Assembly (NCBI GenBank): GCA_963576735.1
Contig: OY755170.1
Location: forward strand, 10,834,567 to 10,898,566
Origin: Bedellia somnulentella
Lineage: Eukaryota > Arthropoda > Insecta > Lepidoptera > Bedelliidae
DNA: 64,000 nucleotides
Direction: 5' to 3'
Positions 60,601 to 64,000 of this stretch are shown piece by piece (position 1 is the first letter of the stretch; each line of letters starts with the position of its first letter). The notes beneath the pieces are model-generated. The model did not search any database, was not told the origin of the DNA, and saw only the letters and a program-made list of their open reading frames with translations. The position numbers and the translations under genes were made by a program.

Positions 60601-63600
60601 GTTTAATTTATTCATTTCTTATACAAACATTTAACATACCTGTGTTGCGACTGCCTGCTCTAATGCTGCAATATTGTCCCTGGTAGATTCCGCACTCTGT
60701 TTTAAAAAAAAGTCATTAGTATAATTCACAACAATCTGTAACGTTTATAATTAAATATCTTAATAGGGAAGCCAGAAAGCTTTGGAAATATGATGAATTC
60801 TCTTTGACGTGGTATATTTCTTTTCAATTCTAATATAATATACATTTCTAAAGTATGGAATAGCGGTTCACGAATAATCGCTAGGTAATACGTAAAAAAA
60901 TTAGAAAGAAGTAAATGCATTAGGAGAGACTTAGATACGATAGTCAGTATTCTTCGAAACAATAAGGTTGTGGTACAATCACTTGTTATAAACTTATGAA
61001 AAACTTTACATACATACATATATATACTCACGCCATTATTTCCCATTGGGGTAGGTAGAGACTATTGATCGCCACTTTGTACGATCCTGGCAAACCTCTC
61101 TAGCTTCGTTTACATCCATCAATATTTTCATACATGCTCTTTTATTCTTCATACTTCGGACGCCGGTCTTTTTGAGCACACACTCTATTTGGTCCAGGTA
61201 TGTTCTCCGTGGTCGTCCTCTACTCACATTACCTTCCACATTGGCTCTATAGATCTCTTTCACCAATTTACTGTCATCCATCCTCTCTATGTGCCCAAAC
61301 CATTTGAACATATGAATAACAAGGTATGAAAAACTTTATAACATAACATAAACATAAACGTTCACGCCGTTTATCCCCGAAGGGGTTGGCAGAGGTACCA
61401 ATACTCCTGAACTCACATGGCAAGCGCCATCTAGTTTCCAGAGAAGGTACCCACGTTTTGCTTAGACAATGTACTCACGTGATAGGGGGCAGGCCTATCG
61501 CCGTTTTGTACGAATACACTGTCACATGACTAAGTACAACTCAGCCATGTGGGTTTCCTCACGATGTTTTCCCTCACCGTTAGCAACCATGATAAATTAA
61601 CCACACATATGACTTTAGAAAAGACAAATTGGTGTAGTCCCAGGATTGGAACTCACGCCCTTCTCTTTTTCGGGCGGGTGTTCTACCCACTGGACTATCA
61701 TGTCGCTCTTAAAAACTTTAATTTATAAATATAGTTGGTTTCTCTTAAGTTGAGCCCTGATCTCGAGAATGCAGTTTTGTTTGGCAACAATACGCTTCTT
61801 ATGTTTACTGAAACTCCTTTCCTCACTCGAAACCGCAACAATATTTTGTGTTTCTTAGTTAGCCTGCACTATGAACAAACCCCGAAAAACAGTATTTTCT
61901 TTCCCTCACACAAACCATTTATTACCTTAGCTTCCCTATCGCTCTGCGTTCCCGCGTTTTCCGTTTTAACTTCTCAAGCGCGGCCGCCTGTATCTAAAAC
62001 TGTTTTCGTAACTTGAAACCGCATCAATATTTTTTGTTTCTTAGTTAGTCTGCACTATGAACAAAAACCGTAAAACGGCACAAAAAAAACTATTTACCTT
62101 TGCTTCCCTATCGCTCTGCGTTCCCGCGTACTTCTGTTTCAACTTCTCAAGCATGGCCGGCTCTATCTTGGCGAATAATGGCTCTGGCTTGTTGATCTTG
62201 TGGCCGGGAGCCAAGTACTGGATTAGCGTTGGTTTCCTGAGGAATTATGTTTTGTATCAGTAAATAGTATCTTTCCTTTATTTATTAGTAATAATTCCCA
62301 CATGAAGTTCTCATGAACAAAAACATTCAAATTATGTGATAGTTAGGCGTTCTCAACATTTGAATTCTATCTGAAAAGGTAGACAAGTGGCCTTCTAAAT
62401 TTGTAAAAAAAATCGCACGTAGGAATGCAAACACTACTTAAAAGTATAAAAGAAACAAAGGATAGAAGAATTTCGCACTGGAAGTCATTGACACTATAGC
62501 TCAATTGGCAGAGCAACGGGGGCGTATACCTGAGGTCGCGGGTTCGGTTCCCGCCGGTGTCCAATTTTTTCTTACCTTTATTTATTACACAATGTTATGT
62601 TAGCATAGCCTAGCTGGCATAAACATTTGAACATAGAAACATTCCACTATATGGGAACTCATACAATCAAATATGTAAAGAATATGTTGCCCAACTATTT
62701 CTAATTTAGAACCTAGTTAGTTATATTAATAGATATGCTTGGTTATCTTTCATATGATTATTACTGAATAACCAAATCAGTACATAAATGAACCTCTTTC
62801 TGAAGCAGTCCGTTAAAAATACAATAAAAATCTTACTCTGGGTTAATCCTTAGTTTGGAGATATTGACATTGAGTTGTTTGGCCAACTGCCTCCCAGTTT
62901 GCGGCATGTAAGGGGTAAGCAGAGCCGCTATCAACGCCACCACATTGCAGCAAATAGTTATCACAGAACCACCTTTCTCTCTGAAAACATAAATTAAGAG
63001 TGTGAAATAGTCTGTTTAGACGATAAATAACGATTTCTAGCTATTTTCAATAATGACGGGGATGTGTAGGTAGGCCTCCCACAAGGTGGACCAACGTTTT
63101 GCTGAAAATCACGGGATGCCGATGGGTGAGGGCAGACCAGTCGTTGTGGAAATCTTTAGGGTAGGCCTATGTCCAGCAGTGGTTGTCTGTTGGCTGAATG
63201 ATGATTCAATAATATTTAATACAATGGGACACCGATTAAGCAGCCAAGGTATTGAGGTCAAATAAAGGAAAGAAAAATTTTGACATAGGCGGGAATCGAA
63301 CCCGCGACCTCGGGTACACGCCCCCGCTCTGCCAATTGAGCAACCGTACCAATGGCTGCCAGCGCAAATTTCTCCTATCCTTTGTTTCTATTTTACACGT
63401 TTAAGTAGTGTTTTATATTTATATTTTTATGTATTTATTATTTAACAAAAAAAAGATTTAAATTATTGAAGTCAGCTTTAAACTTTTGCATCATGTTAAT
63501 GTCATAACATAACGAATACGAATAATGAGTTTACATATCAAAAATCAATGTTTCCCAAAAGAATCTAAAACCTATATTTCTTTTTCATACTTAGAAATAG

Positions 63601-63946
63601 TTTTCAAGTTATGAACAACAAGGAATGAGCTGAATAATTTATTTGATTACTATAGGTACAGAAAAATTGAAAATTTGAATAACCAGCCATAGTATGCTTT
63701 TATTTGGCGTCCAAACATATATTATTAATAAGAGAAAATAAAAACGAATTATAAAGAAAATACAGATGAATATAATAAAATATCTAAAACATAACAAAGT
63801 TTAGTTCACTTACATATCTTTATAGCCTCCTTTGAGCAGCACCCAAGGTTGCTCGGTTTGCAAATATTGGTTGCCGTGTTTTGTGATGCTTAGTACGTTT
63901 CTCAAAGCCTCTCGCAGTTTACCCGACGACATGTTTTGGACGTATG
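39546..63946 (-). CDS. MARS1: Cytoplasmic methionyl-tRNA synthetase, C-terminal part with a tandem WHEP array (22 exons seen; 5' end outside window)
   Basis: MetRS charges initiator and elongator tRNA-Met. The window holds the last 22 exons. Exons 1-3 (63946-62098) give the end of the helical anticodon-binding domain and a linker, matching metazoan cytosolic MetRS in order and motif (SITKHGNQYLQ, EPLFAKIEPA). Then 19 small exons alternate between an N type, ending LEKAVAEQ, and a C type, VRALKASTKDKKxWQPEVNK followed by LLDLKAKLA. Together each pair makes one WHEP helix-turn-helix domain. There are nine N/C pairs and one orphan N exon, about 550 codons. All WHEP exons begin and end in phase 0. 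Human MetRS has one WHEP, which binds tRNA non-specifically. Catalytic exons are not in the window. I infer one transcript; no cDNA was available. Confidence 0.85.
40088..40150 (-). CDS. MARS1: MetRS WHEP 9, N-type exon
   Basis: 21 codons: VVQPSTSAPTVAELEFAVSE then Q. The acceptor is 'gttcag' and the donor GTAATT. Confidence 0.82.
40228..40330 (-). mobile_element. Possible RTE-like LINE 3' end fragment
   Basis: 'ggcagtgactatcgctcgcc' and 'gggcaaacctctcgag' resemble the reverse LINE terminus at 61050-61110. It is short and diverged. Confidence 0.4.
40452..40562 (-). CDS. MARS1: MetRS WHEP 8, C-type exon (Trp replaced by Leu)
   Basis: 37 codons: GEKLRALKASTKDKKVLQPE then INKLLDLKIKLAEAQNE. 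The Trp found before QPE or QAE in every other unit is Leu here. The donor is GTAAGA. Confidence 0.86.
41118..41192 (-). CDS. MARS1: MetRS WHEP 8, N-type exon
   Basis: 25 codons: AHEPSTSAASAGASVEDLEK then AVAEQ, nearly identical in DNA to the WHEP 4 N exon. The donor is GTGAGT. Confidence 0.84.
41575..41672 (-). repeat. R3 SINE, degraded fragment
   Basis: 'gaaaacatcatgtgggggtt' matches the inverted R3 tail, and 'gctcgcgggttcgagtcttg' resembles a box B. Strongly mutated. Confidence 0.45.
41882..42834 (+). mobile_element. Non-autonomous Helitron-like element in a MetRS intron
   Basis: It begins TCTATACTTATAATAAATCT after an A and contains a (GTCT)n tract and 'ggatttttacgaaacttggc'. It ends 'cgcgcgaagctgggccgatc' and CTAG before T. 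No coding. It lies beside the place where one WHEP C exon is missing. Confidence 0.72.
43060..43104 (-). CDS. MARS1: MetRS orphan N-type WHEP exon
   Basis: 15 codons: EQEQEESLKKAVAEQ, shortened at its 5' side, with donor GTATTT. No C-type exon follows before the next N exon at 41192. It is phase-compatible, so splicing to the next exon keeps the frame and adds a half-domain; it may equally be skipped. Confidence 0.65.
43366..43414 (-). pseudogene. Decayed N-type WHEP exon copy 1
   Basis: The minus strand reads AQELPTSAGVSLELEGDTN after an intact-looking 'ctgaag' acceptor, then diverges from the LEKAVAEQ helix and has no donor. It is a relic of unit duplication. Confidence 0.7.
44527..44631 (-). 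CDS. MARS1: MetRS WHEP 7, C-type exon (two codons shorter)
   Basis: 35 codons: GLRALQASTKHQKVWQPEID then KLLDLQAKLVDAQNL. It lacks two residues at the start of the second helix relative to the other units and has lost several lysines. The acceptor 'atttag' still leaves it in phase 0, and the donor is GTGAGT. It is the most diverged C exon and possibly under relaxed constraint. Confidence 0.78.
46403..46468 (-). CDS. MARS1: MetRS WHEP 7, N-type exon
   Basis: 22 codons: AQEPSTSAGASLHDLEKAVA then VQ. The donor is GTGGGT. Confidence 0.85.
46713..46910 (+). mobile_element. mariner-like transposase fragment
   Basis: The plus strand reads REMRARKLCCRWIPQKLAER, TRVEWCSQMLLKYNHGHSNT and VYDNVTRDETWI, matching the central mariner transposase region up to its first catalytic Asp (DETW). 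Both ends are lost. The open frame upstream (from 46537) is MetRS intron sequence fused to it by chance. Confidence 0.78.
46959..47094. mobile_element. Palindromic ~137-bp MITE, copy 2
   Basis: Same family as 3833-3969, in a MetRS intron, in the opposite apparent orientation. The arms are intact from GCCCGATTTCTGAATTGAGT inward. Confidence 0.75.
47549..47659 (-). CDS. MARS1: MetRS WHEP 6, C-type exon
   Basis: 37 codons: AEKVRAIKASTKDKNLWQPE then VNRLLALKAKLAGAKKL. The donor is GTGAGT. Confidence 0.87.
47805..47957 (-). repeat. R3 tRNA-like SINE, reverse copy
   Basis: It contains 'ggggatcgaacccgcgacct' (box B reversed) and 'aaataaaggaaagaaaaatt'. The box A side is cut off after 'cgtcgctttgccac'. 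Confidence 0.7.
48032..48097 (-). CDS. MARS1: MetRS WHEP 6, N-type exon
   Basis: 22 codons: AQEPSTSAGLSVEPLEKAVA then EQ. The donor is GTGGGT. Confidence 0.85.
48376..48430 (-). pseudogene. Decayed N-type WHEP exon copy 2
   Basis: It carries the same block as the relic at 43366 (lacking helix and donor), with an additional small deletion at the acceptor that breaks the frame. Confidence 0.68.
48741..48851 (-). CDS. MARS1: MetRS WHEP 5, C-type exon
   Basis: 37 codons: ADKVRALKASTKDKKLWQPE then VNKLLDLKAKLASAQKF. The donor is GTGAGT. It is very close to the WHEP 3 C exon. Confidence 0.87.
49593..49658 (-). CDS. MARS1: MetRS WHEP 5, N-type exon
   Basis: 22 codons: AQESSTSAGESLQDLEKAVA then EQ. 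The acceptor is 'attaaag' and the donor GTGGGT. Confidence 0.85.
49943..49991 (-). pseudogene. Decayed N-type WHEP exon copy 3
   Basis: AQAVSTSAEVSLELEGDTN after 'tttaaag', with no donor. Even weaker echoes occur near 50770 and 52740. Confidence 0.7.
50039..50382 (-). repeat. R2 tRNA SINE, full but diverged, followed by a palindromic microsatellite
   Basis: This is a reverse copy from 'gttcacgccgtaaatcattg' to the head 'accactgagcctagagac'. It is followed by a hairpin of CATA/TATG repeats (50386-50445) around 'ctcacgccgttagctgagaa'. Confidence 0.75.
51170..51295 (+). repeat. R1 retroposon, 5'-truncated
   Basis: It runs from 'attgttgggcgatgccagtt' to 'ttagctctggctacccttt'. The tail is replaced by 'cctttcgtttcctttcgt'. 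It lies within 40 bp of the WHEP 4 C exon donor. Confidence 0.7.
51333..51443 (-). CDS. MARS1: MetRS WHEP 4, C-type exon
   Basis: 37 codons: AGKVRAIKASTKDKKLWQPE then INKLLNLKTKLAGAQKL. The donor is GTGAGT. Confidence 0.87.
51968..52042 (-). CDS. MARS1: MetRS WHEP 4, N-type exon
   Basis: 25 codons: AHEPSTSAASAGASVEDLEK then AVAEQ. The encoded residues are identical to the WHEP 8 N exon at 41118-41192, pointing to recent duplication or conversion. The donor GTTGGT is weaker than in the other units. Confidence 0.84.
52083..52337 (+). repeat. R1 retroposon in a MetRS intron (probable source of the 36.7 kb copy)
   Basis: This is a full copy starting 'agctgtgtagtgtcggcttt' and ending 'tgtatgaatgcatg'. 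The intron sequence TTATTACTATA occurs on both sides (about 52065-52076 and 52338-52348) and is the target duplication. The bases after it match the extra sequence carried by the copy at 36718-36962. Confidence 0.82.
52790..53165 (+). mobile_element. RTE-like LINE, degenerate 3' part
   Basis: Broken frames contain LIYGSEYS (the LTYGxE strand), IYPHLDQIDSVPKKAGVRSM and DVKEARQVCQDRTKWR, matching the better copy at 61036-61311. Non-functional. Confidence 0.72.
53301..53643. mobile_element. MITE with ~45-bp terminal inverted repeats (343 bp)
   Basis: The left ATGTCGTGGCCATATCGTAA and its inverted partner at the right end continue through an AATTTGAGCACATCGTGAAA-like stretch. It is non-coding and inserted just beyond the donor of the WHEP 3 C exon. 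Confidence 0.78.
53663..53773 (-). CDS. MARS1: MetRS WHEP 3, C-type exon
   Basis: 37 codons: ADKVRALKASTKDKKVWQPE then VNKLLDLKAKFAGAQKL. The donor is GTGAGC. A MITE (53301-53643) ends only 20 bp beyond the donor. Confidence 0.87.
53857..54000 (+). mobile_element. Truncated third copy of the foldback element
   Basis: The first ~135 bp match the arm of the elements at 25888 and 28186 ('aattggcctcgacctcgttt', 'atcaaactaaacaactttgc'), more diverged and without the opposite arm. It interrupts a tRNA-like SINE head (53825-53855). Confidence 0.72.
54085..54270 (+). repeat. R3 tRNA-like SINE
   Basis: It has the leader 'caaacactacttaaaagttc' and box A 'tagctcaattggcagagcga', then a truncated box B region. 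The tail is 'tttctttcctttatttataa'. An R1 fragment in reverse follows (54284-54405). Confidence 0.75.
54284..54405 (-). repeat. R1 retroposon fragment, reverse
   Basis: It runs from 'acatacgtacatatactcac' to 'gggaaaagatggtgaaataa'. The 5' half is missing, and it abuts the WHEP 3 N exon donor. Confidence 0.75.
54421..54486 (-). CDS. MARS1: MetRS WHEP 3, N-type exon
   Basis: 22 codons: AQEPPTSGTVSLEVLEKAIA then EQ. The acceptor is 'gttaaag' and the donor GTGAGT. Confidence 0.85.
55031..55287 (+). repeat. R1 retroposon, full copy
   Basis: All landmarks are present from 'ctgtgtagtgccgacttaga' to TATG repeats. It looks young, with few differences from the reference copies. Confidence 0.82.
55547..55657 (-). 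CDS. MARS1: MetRS WHEP 2, C-type exon
   Basis: 37 codons: AEAVRAFKASTKDKAVWQPE then VNKLLELKAKLAAAQKL. The donor is GTGAGT. Confidence 0.87.
55713..55847. mobile_element. Palindromic ~137-bp MITE, copy 3
   Basis: Same family as 3833-3969. It begins 56 bp upstream of the WHEP 2 C exon acceptor. Confidence 0.75.
56180..57136 (+). mobile_element. Possible Helitron-like element
   Basis: It starts with a hairpin (GGAGCGAAGCTCC) and contains 'cacagccgaattttgcacga' and duplicated 'gagctgcgctgtgattggtc'-like blocks. It ends 'gcgacgaagttgcgccgggg', then CTAG before T. Boundaries are uncertain and there is no coding. It lies in the intron between WHEP 2 N and C exons. Confidence 0.42.
57164..57408 (-). 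repeat. R1 retroposon, full reverse copy
   Basis: It runs from 'ttacatacatattctcacgg' to 'ccgacactacatggct', about 70 bp from the WHEP 2 N exon. Confidence 0.8.
57481..57555 (-). CDS. MARS1: MetRS WHEP 2, N-type exon
   Basis: 25 codons: AMASTSSASNLQESVADLEK then AVAKQ. The acceptor is 'ttttaag' and the donor GTCAGT. Confidence 0.83.
58262..59236 (-). mobile_element. R2/R4-class LINE fragment with restriction-like endonuclease
   Basis: The minus strand reads CRACGRPGESLRHVISGCSA (the CCHC-type knuckle before the nuclease). Then, in a second frame, come KPDIVVWDRSQSRVFLVDVT and VPHDEG, the PD...D core of the restriction-like endonuclease found in R2/R4/NeSL-type elements. The C-terminal ARFVRRVLNLTPTD follows in a third frame. 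A stop and frameshifts make it dead. The RT domain is absent (5'-truncated). Its upstream end lies 29 bp from the WHEP 1 C exon. Confidence 0.75.
59266..59376 (-). CDS. MARS1: MetRS WHEP 1, C-type exon
   Basis: 37 codons: GDTVRALKSTTNDKAIWQAE then INKLVDLKRKLMAAQEA. It has the Trp and basic turn of WHEP. The donor is GTGAGT. An R2-type LINE fragment (58262-59236) lies immediately beyond the donor. Confidence 0.85.
59503..59730 (-). repeat. R1 retroposon, diverged reverse copy
   Basis: It runs from 'ggctataaaacccaaaaaag' to 'aagccgacactcactc'. No TATG tail remains. Confidence 0.68.
60640..60696 (-). CDS. MARS1: MetRS WHEP 1, N-type exon
   Basis: It encodes SAESTRDNIAALEQAVATQ (19 codons), the first helix of a WHEP domain. 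The acceptor is 'aaaacag' and the donor GTATGT. It is the most diverged N exon and lacks the PSTSAG stretch of the later ones. Confidence 0.82.
61015..61330 (-). mobile_element. RTE-like LINE, C-terminal fragment
   Basis: The minus strand keeps an open frame: MFKWFGHIERMDDSKLVKEI, then YRANVEGNVSRGRPRRTYLD and ending VCQDRTKWRSIVSTYPNGK. The family hallmark is FGHxxRM...RGRPR. It ends in 'aatggcgtgagtatatatat' and TATG repeats. It is the best-preserved fragment of this family, but only the end of the polymerase. Confidence 0.8.
61345..61708 (-). repeat. R2 tRNA SINE, full copy
   Basis: This is a reverse copy from 'cgttcacgccgtttatcccc' to the head 'ctacccactggactatcatg'. It directly follows the LINE fragment. 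Confidence 0.83.
61926..61985 (-). pseudogene. Decayed duplicate of the 3' half of MetRS exon c
   Basis: A direct duplication of roughly 190 bp places a second copy of 'cttccctatcgctctgcgtt' and its surroundings about 180 bp 3' of the real exon. It keeps the donor-like AAG|GTAATA, but the frame is broken and no acceptor remains. It is presumably skipped in splicing. Confidence 0.7.
62098..62236 (-). CDS. MARS1: MetRS exon c: linker before the WHEP array
   Basis: It encodes KPTLIQYLAPGHKINKPEPL, FAKIEPAMLEKLKQKYAG and TQSDREAK, matching the family's 'PLFxKIE' linker (human [20 protein letters not shown]). The donor AAG|GTAAAT puts all following exons in phase 0. Confidence 0.88.
62385..62590 (+). 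repeat. R3 tRNA-like SINE, best copy, with a tail fragment at 62268-62330
   Basis: It has 'gacactatagctcaattggc', 'agagcaacgggggcgtatac' and 'gcgggttcggttcccgccgg', then tgtc. The ends pair over five bases (GACAC/GTGTC), as in a tRNA acceptor, but the anticodon stem-loop is irregular. It lies between MetRS exons b and c. Confidence 0.75.
62837..62980 (-). CDS. MARS1: MetRS exon b: end of anticodon-binding helical domain
   Basis: It encodes GGSVITICCNVVALIAALLT, PYMPQTGRQLAKQL and NVNISKLRINPE. The hydrophobic helix and PYMPxT motif are typical of the MetRS C-terminal helices. It is phase 2 on both sides and joins exons a and c exactly. Confidence 0.88.
63045..63200 (+). mobile_element. RTE-like LINE 3' tail
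   Basis: 'gtaggtaggcctcccacaag', 'cgttgtggaaatctttaggg' and 'gtccagcagtggttgtctgt', then a GATGATT end, parallel to 31005-31150. Confidence 0.6.
63255..63420 (-). repeat. R3 tRNA-like SINE, reverse copy
   Basis: It contains 'gggaatcgaacccgcgacct', 'ctctgccaattgagcaaccg' and 'tcctatcctttgtttctatt', the complete R3 order inverted. It lies between MetRS exons a and b. Confidence 0.78.
63814..63946 (-). CDS. MARS1: MetRS exon a: anticodon-binding domain
   Basis: It encodes SSGKLREALRNVLSITKHGN and QYLQTEQPWVLLKGGYKD. The equivalent in human MetRS contains the ISRHGNQYIQ strand. The acceptor is 'ctcag|CATACG' and the donor 'ATAT|GTAAGT', phase 2. Upstream exons lie beyond the window. Confidence 0.88.
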
Positions 63947-64000
63947 CTGAGAATACAGTTTTTGTTGTAACATGTTGTTAAATGATAGACTGTTATGACA

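Noticed and set aside
1..64000. CRISPR array, operon, phage or bacterial feature
   Set aside because: Spliceosomal introns, SINEs and animal gene families show a nuclear eukaryotic genome; no regularly spaced repeat array fits CRISPR.

Overview
The window is AT-rich, intron-rich animal DNA. It is probably lepidopteran: the exons are short, with consensus GT/AG sites, and they are scattered among SINE, LINE, Helitron and MITE copies of moth/butterfly type. Most of the 64 kb is introns, intergenic DNA and transposable elements. Long open frames are therefore a poor guide; genes were found by joining short exons in phase.

Layout. (1) 1-17.3 kb: mostly repeats and unassigned DNA, with a low-confidence three-exon minus-strand micro-gene near 5.5-6.1 kb. 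(2) 17.33-17.44 kb, minus: first coding exon of a pyruvate dehydrogenase kinase, flanked by an inverted duplication; its other exons are not visible here. (3) 20.7-25.8 kb and 29.1-32.7 kb, plus: two tandem paralogues of the gamma-glutamylaminecyclotransferase (GGACT/Tina-1/AIG2-like) family with matching intron phases. A pair of foldback elements lies between them. (4) 33.3-36.5 kb, minus: a three-exon gene for a secreted 175-residue protein ending in a canonical pacifastin (serine protease inhibitor) domain. (5) 39.5-63.9 kb, minus: the 3' half of cytoplasmic methionyl-tRNA synthetase. Three exons encode the end of the anticodon-binding domain and a linker. They are followed by 19 small exons encoding a tandem array of WHEP domains: nine complete N/C exon pairs plus one orphan N-type exon.

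The WHEP array is the most striking content. Human MetRS carries one C-terminal WHEP. Here about 20 kb of local duplications have added roughly 550 codons, all on phase-0 exons whose lengths are multiples of three. The introns hold decayed extra copies, one unit has lost its C exon, and two N exons are almost identical. The duplications also carried introns and became a landing site for SINEs, Helitrons, LINE fragments and a mariner fragment.

The dominant dispersed family is a SINE-like retroposon of about 250 bp starting near GTGTAGTGTCGGCTTAGAAT and ending in TATG repeats. It has 10-18 bp target-site duplications and shares its 3' tail with RTE-like LINE fragments. One copy at 36.7 kb carries MetRS intron sequence at its 3' end, consistent with 3' transduction from the copy at 52.1 kb. 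All protein names come from reading translated exons by eye; no database search or transcript data were available.
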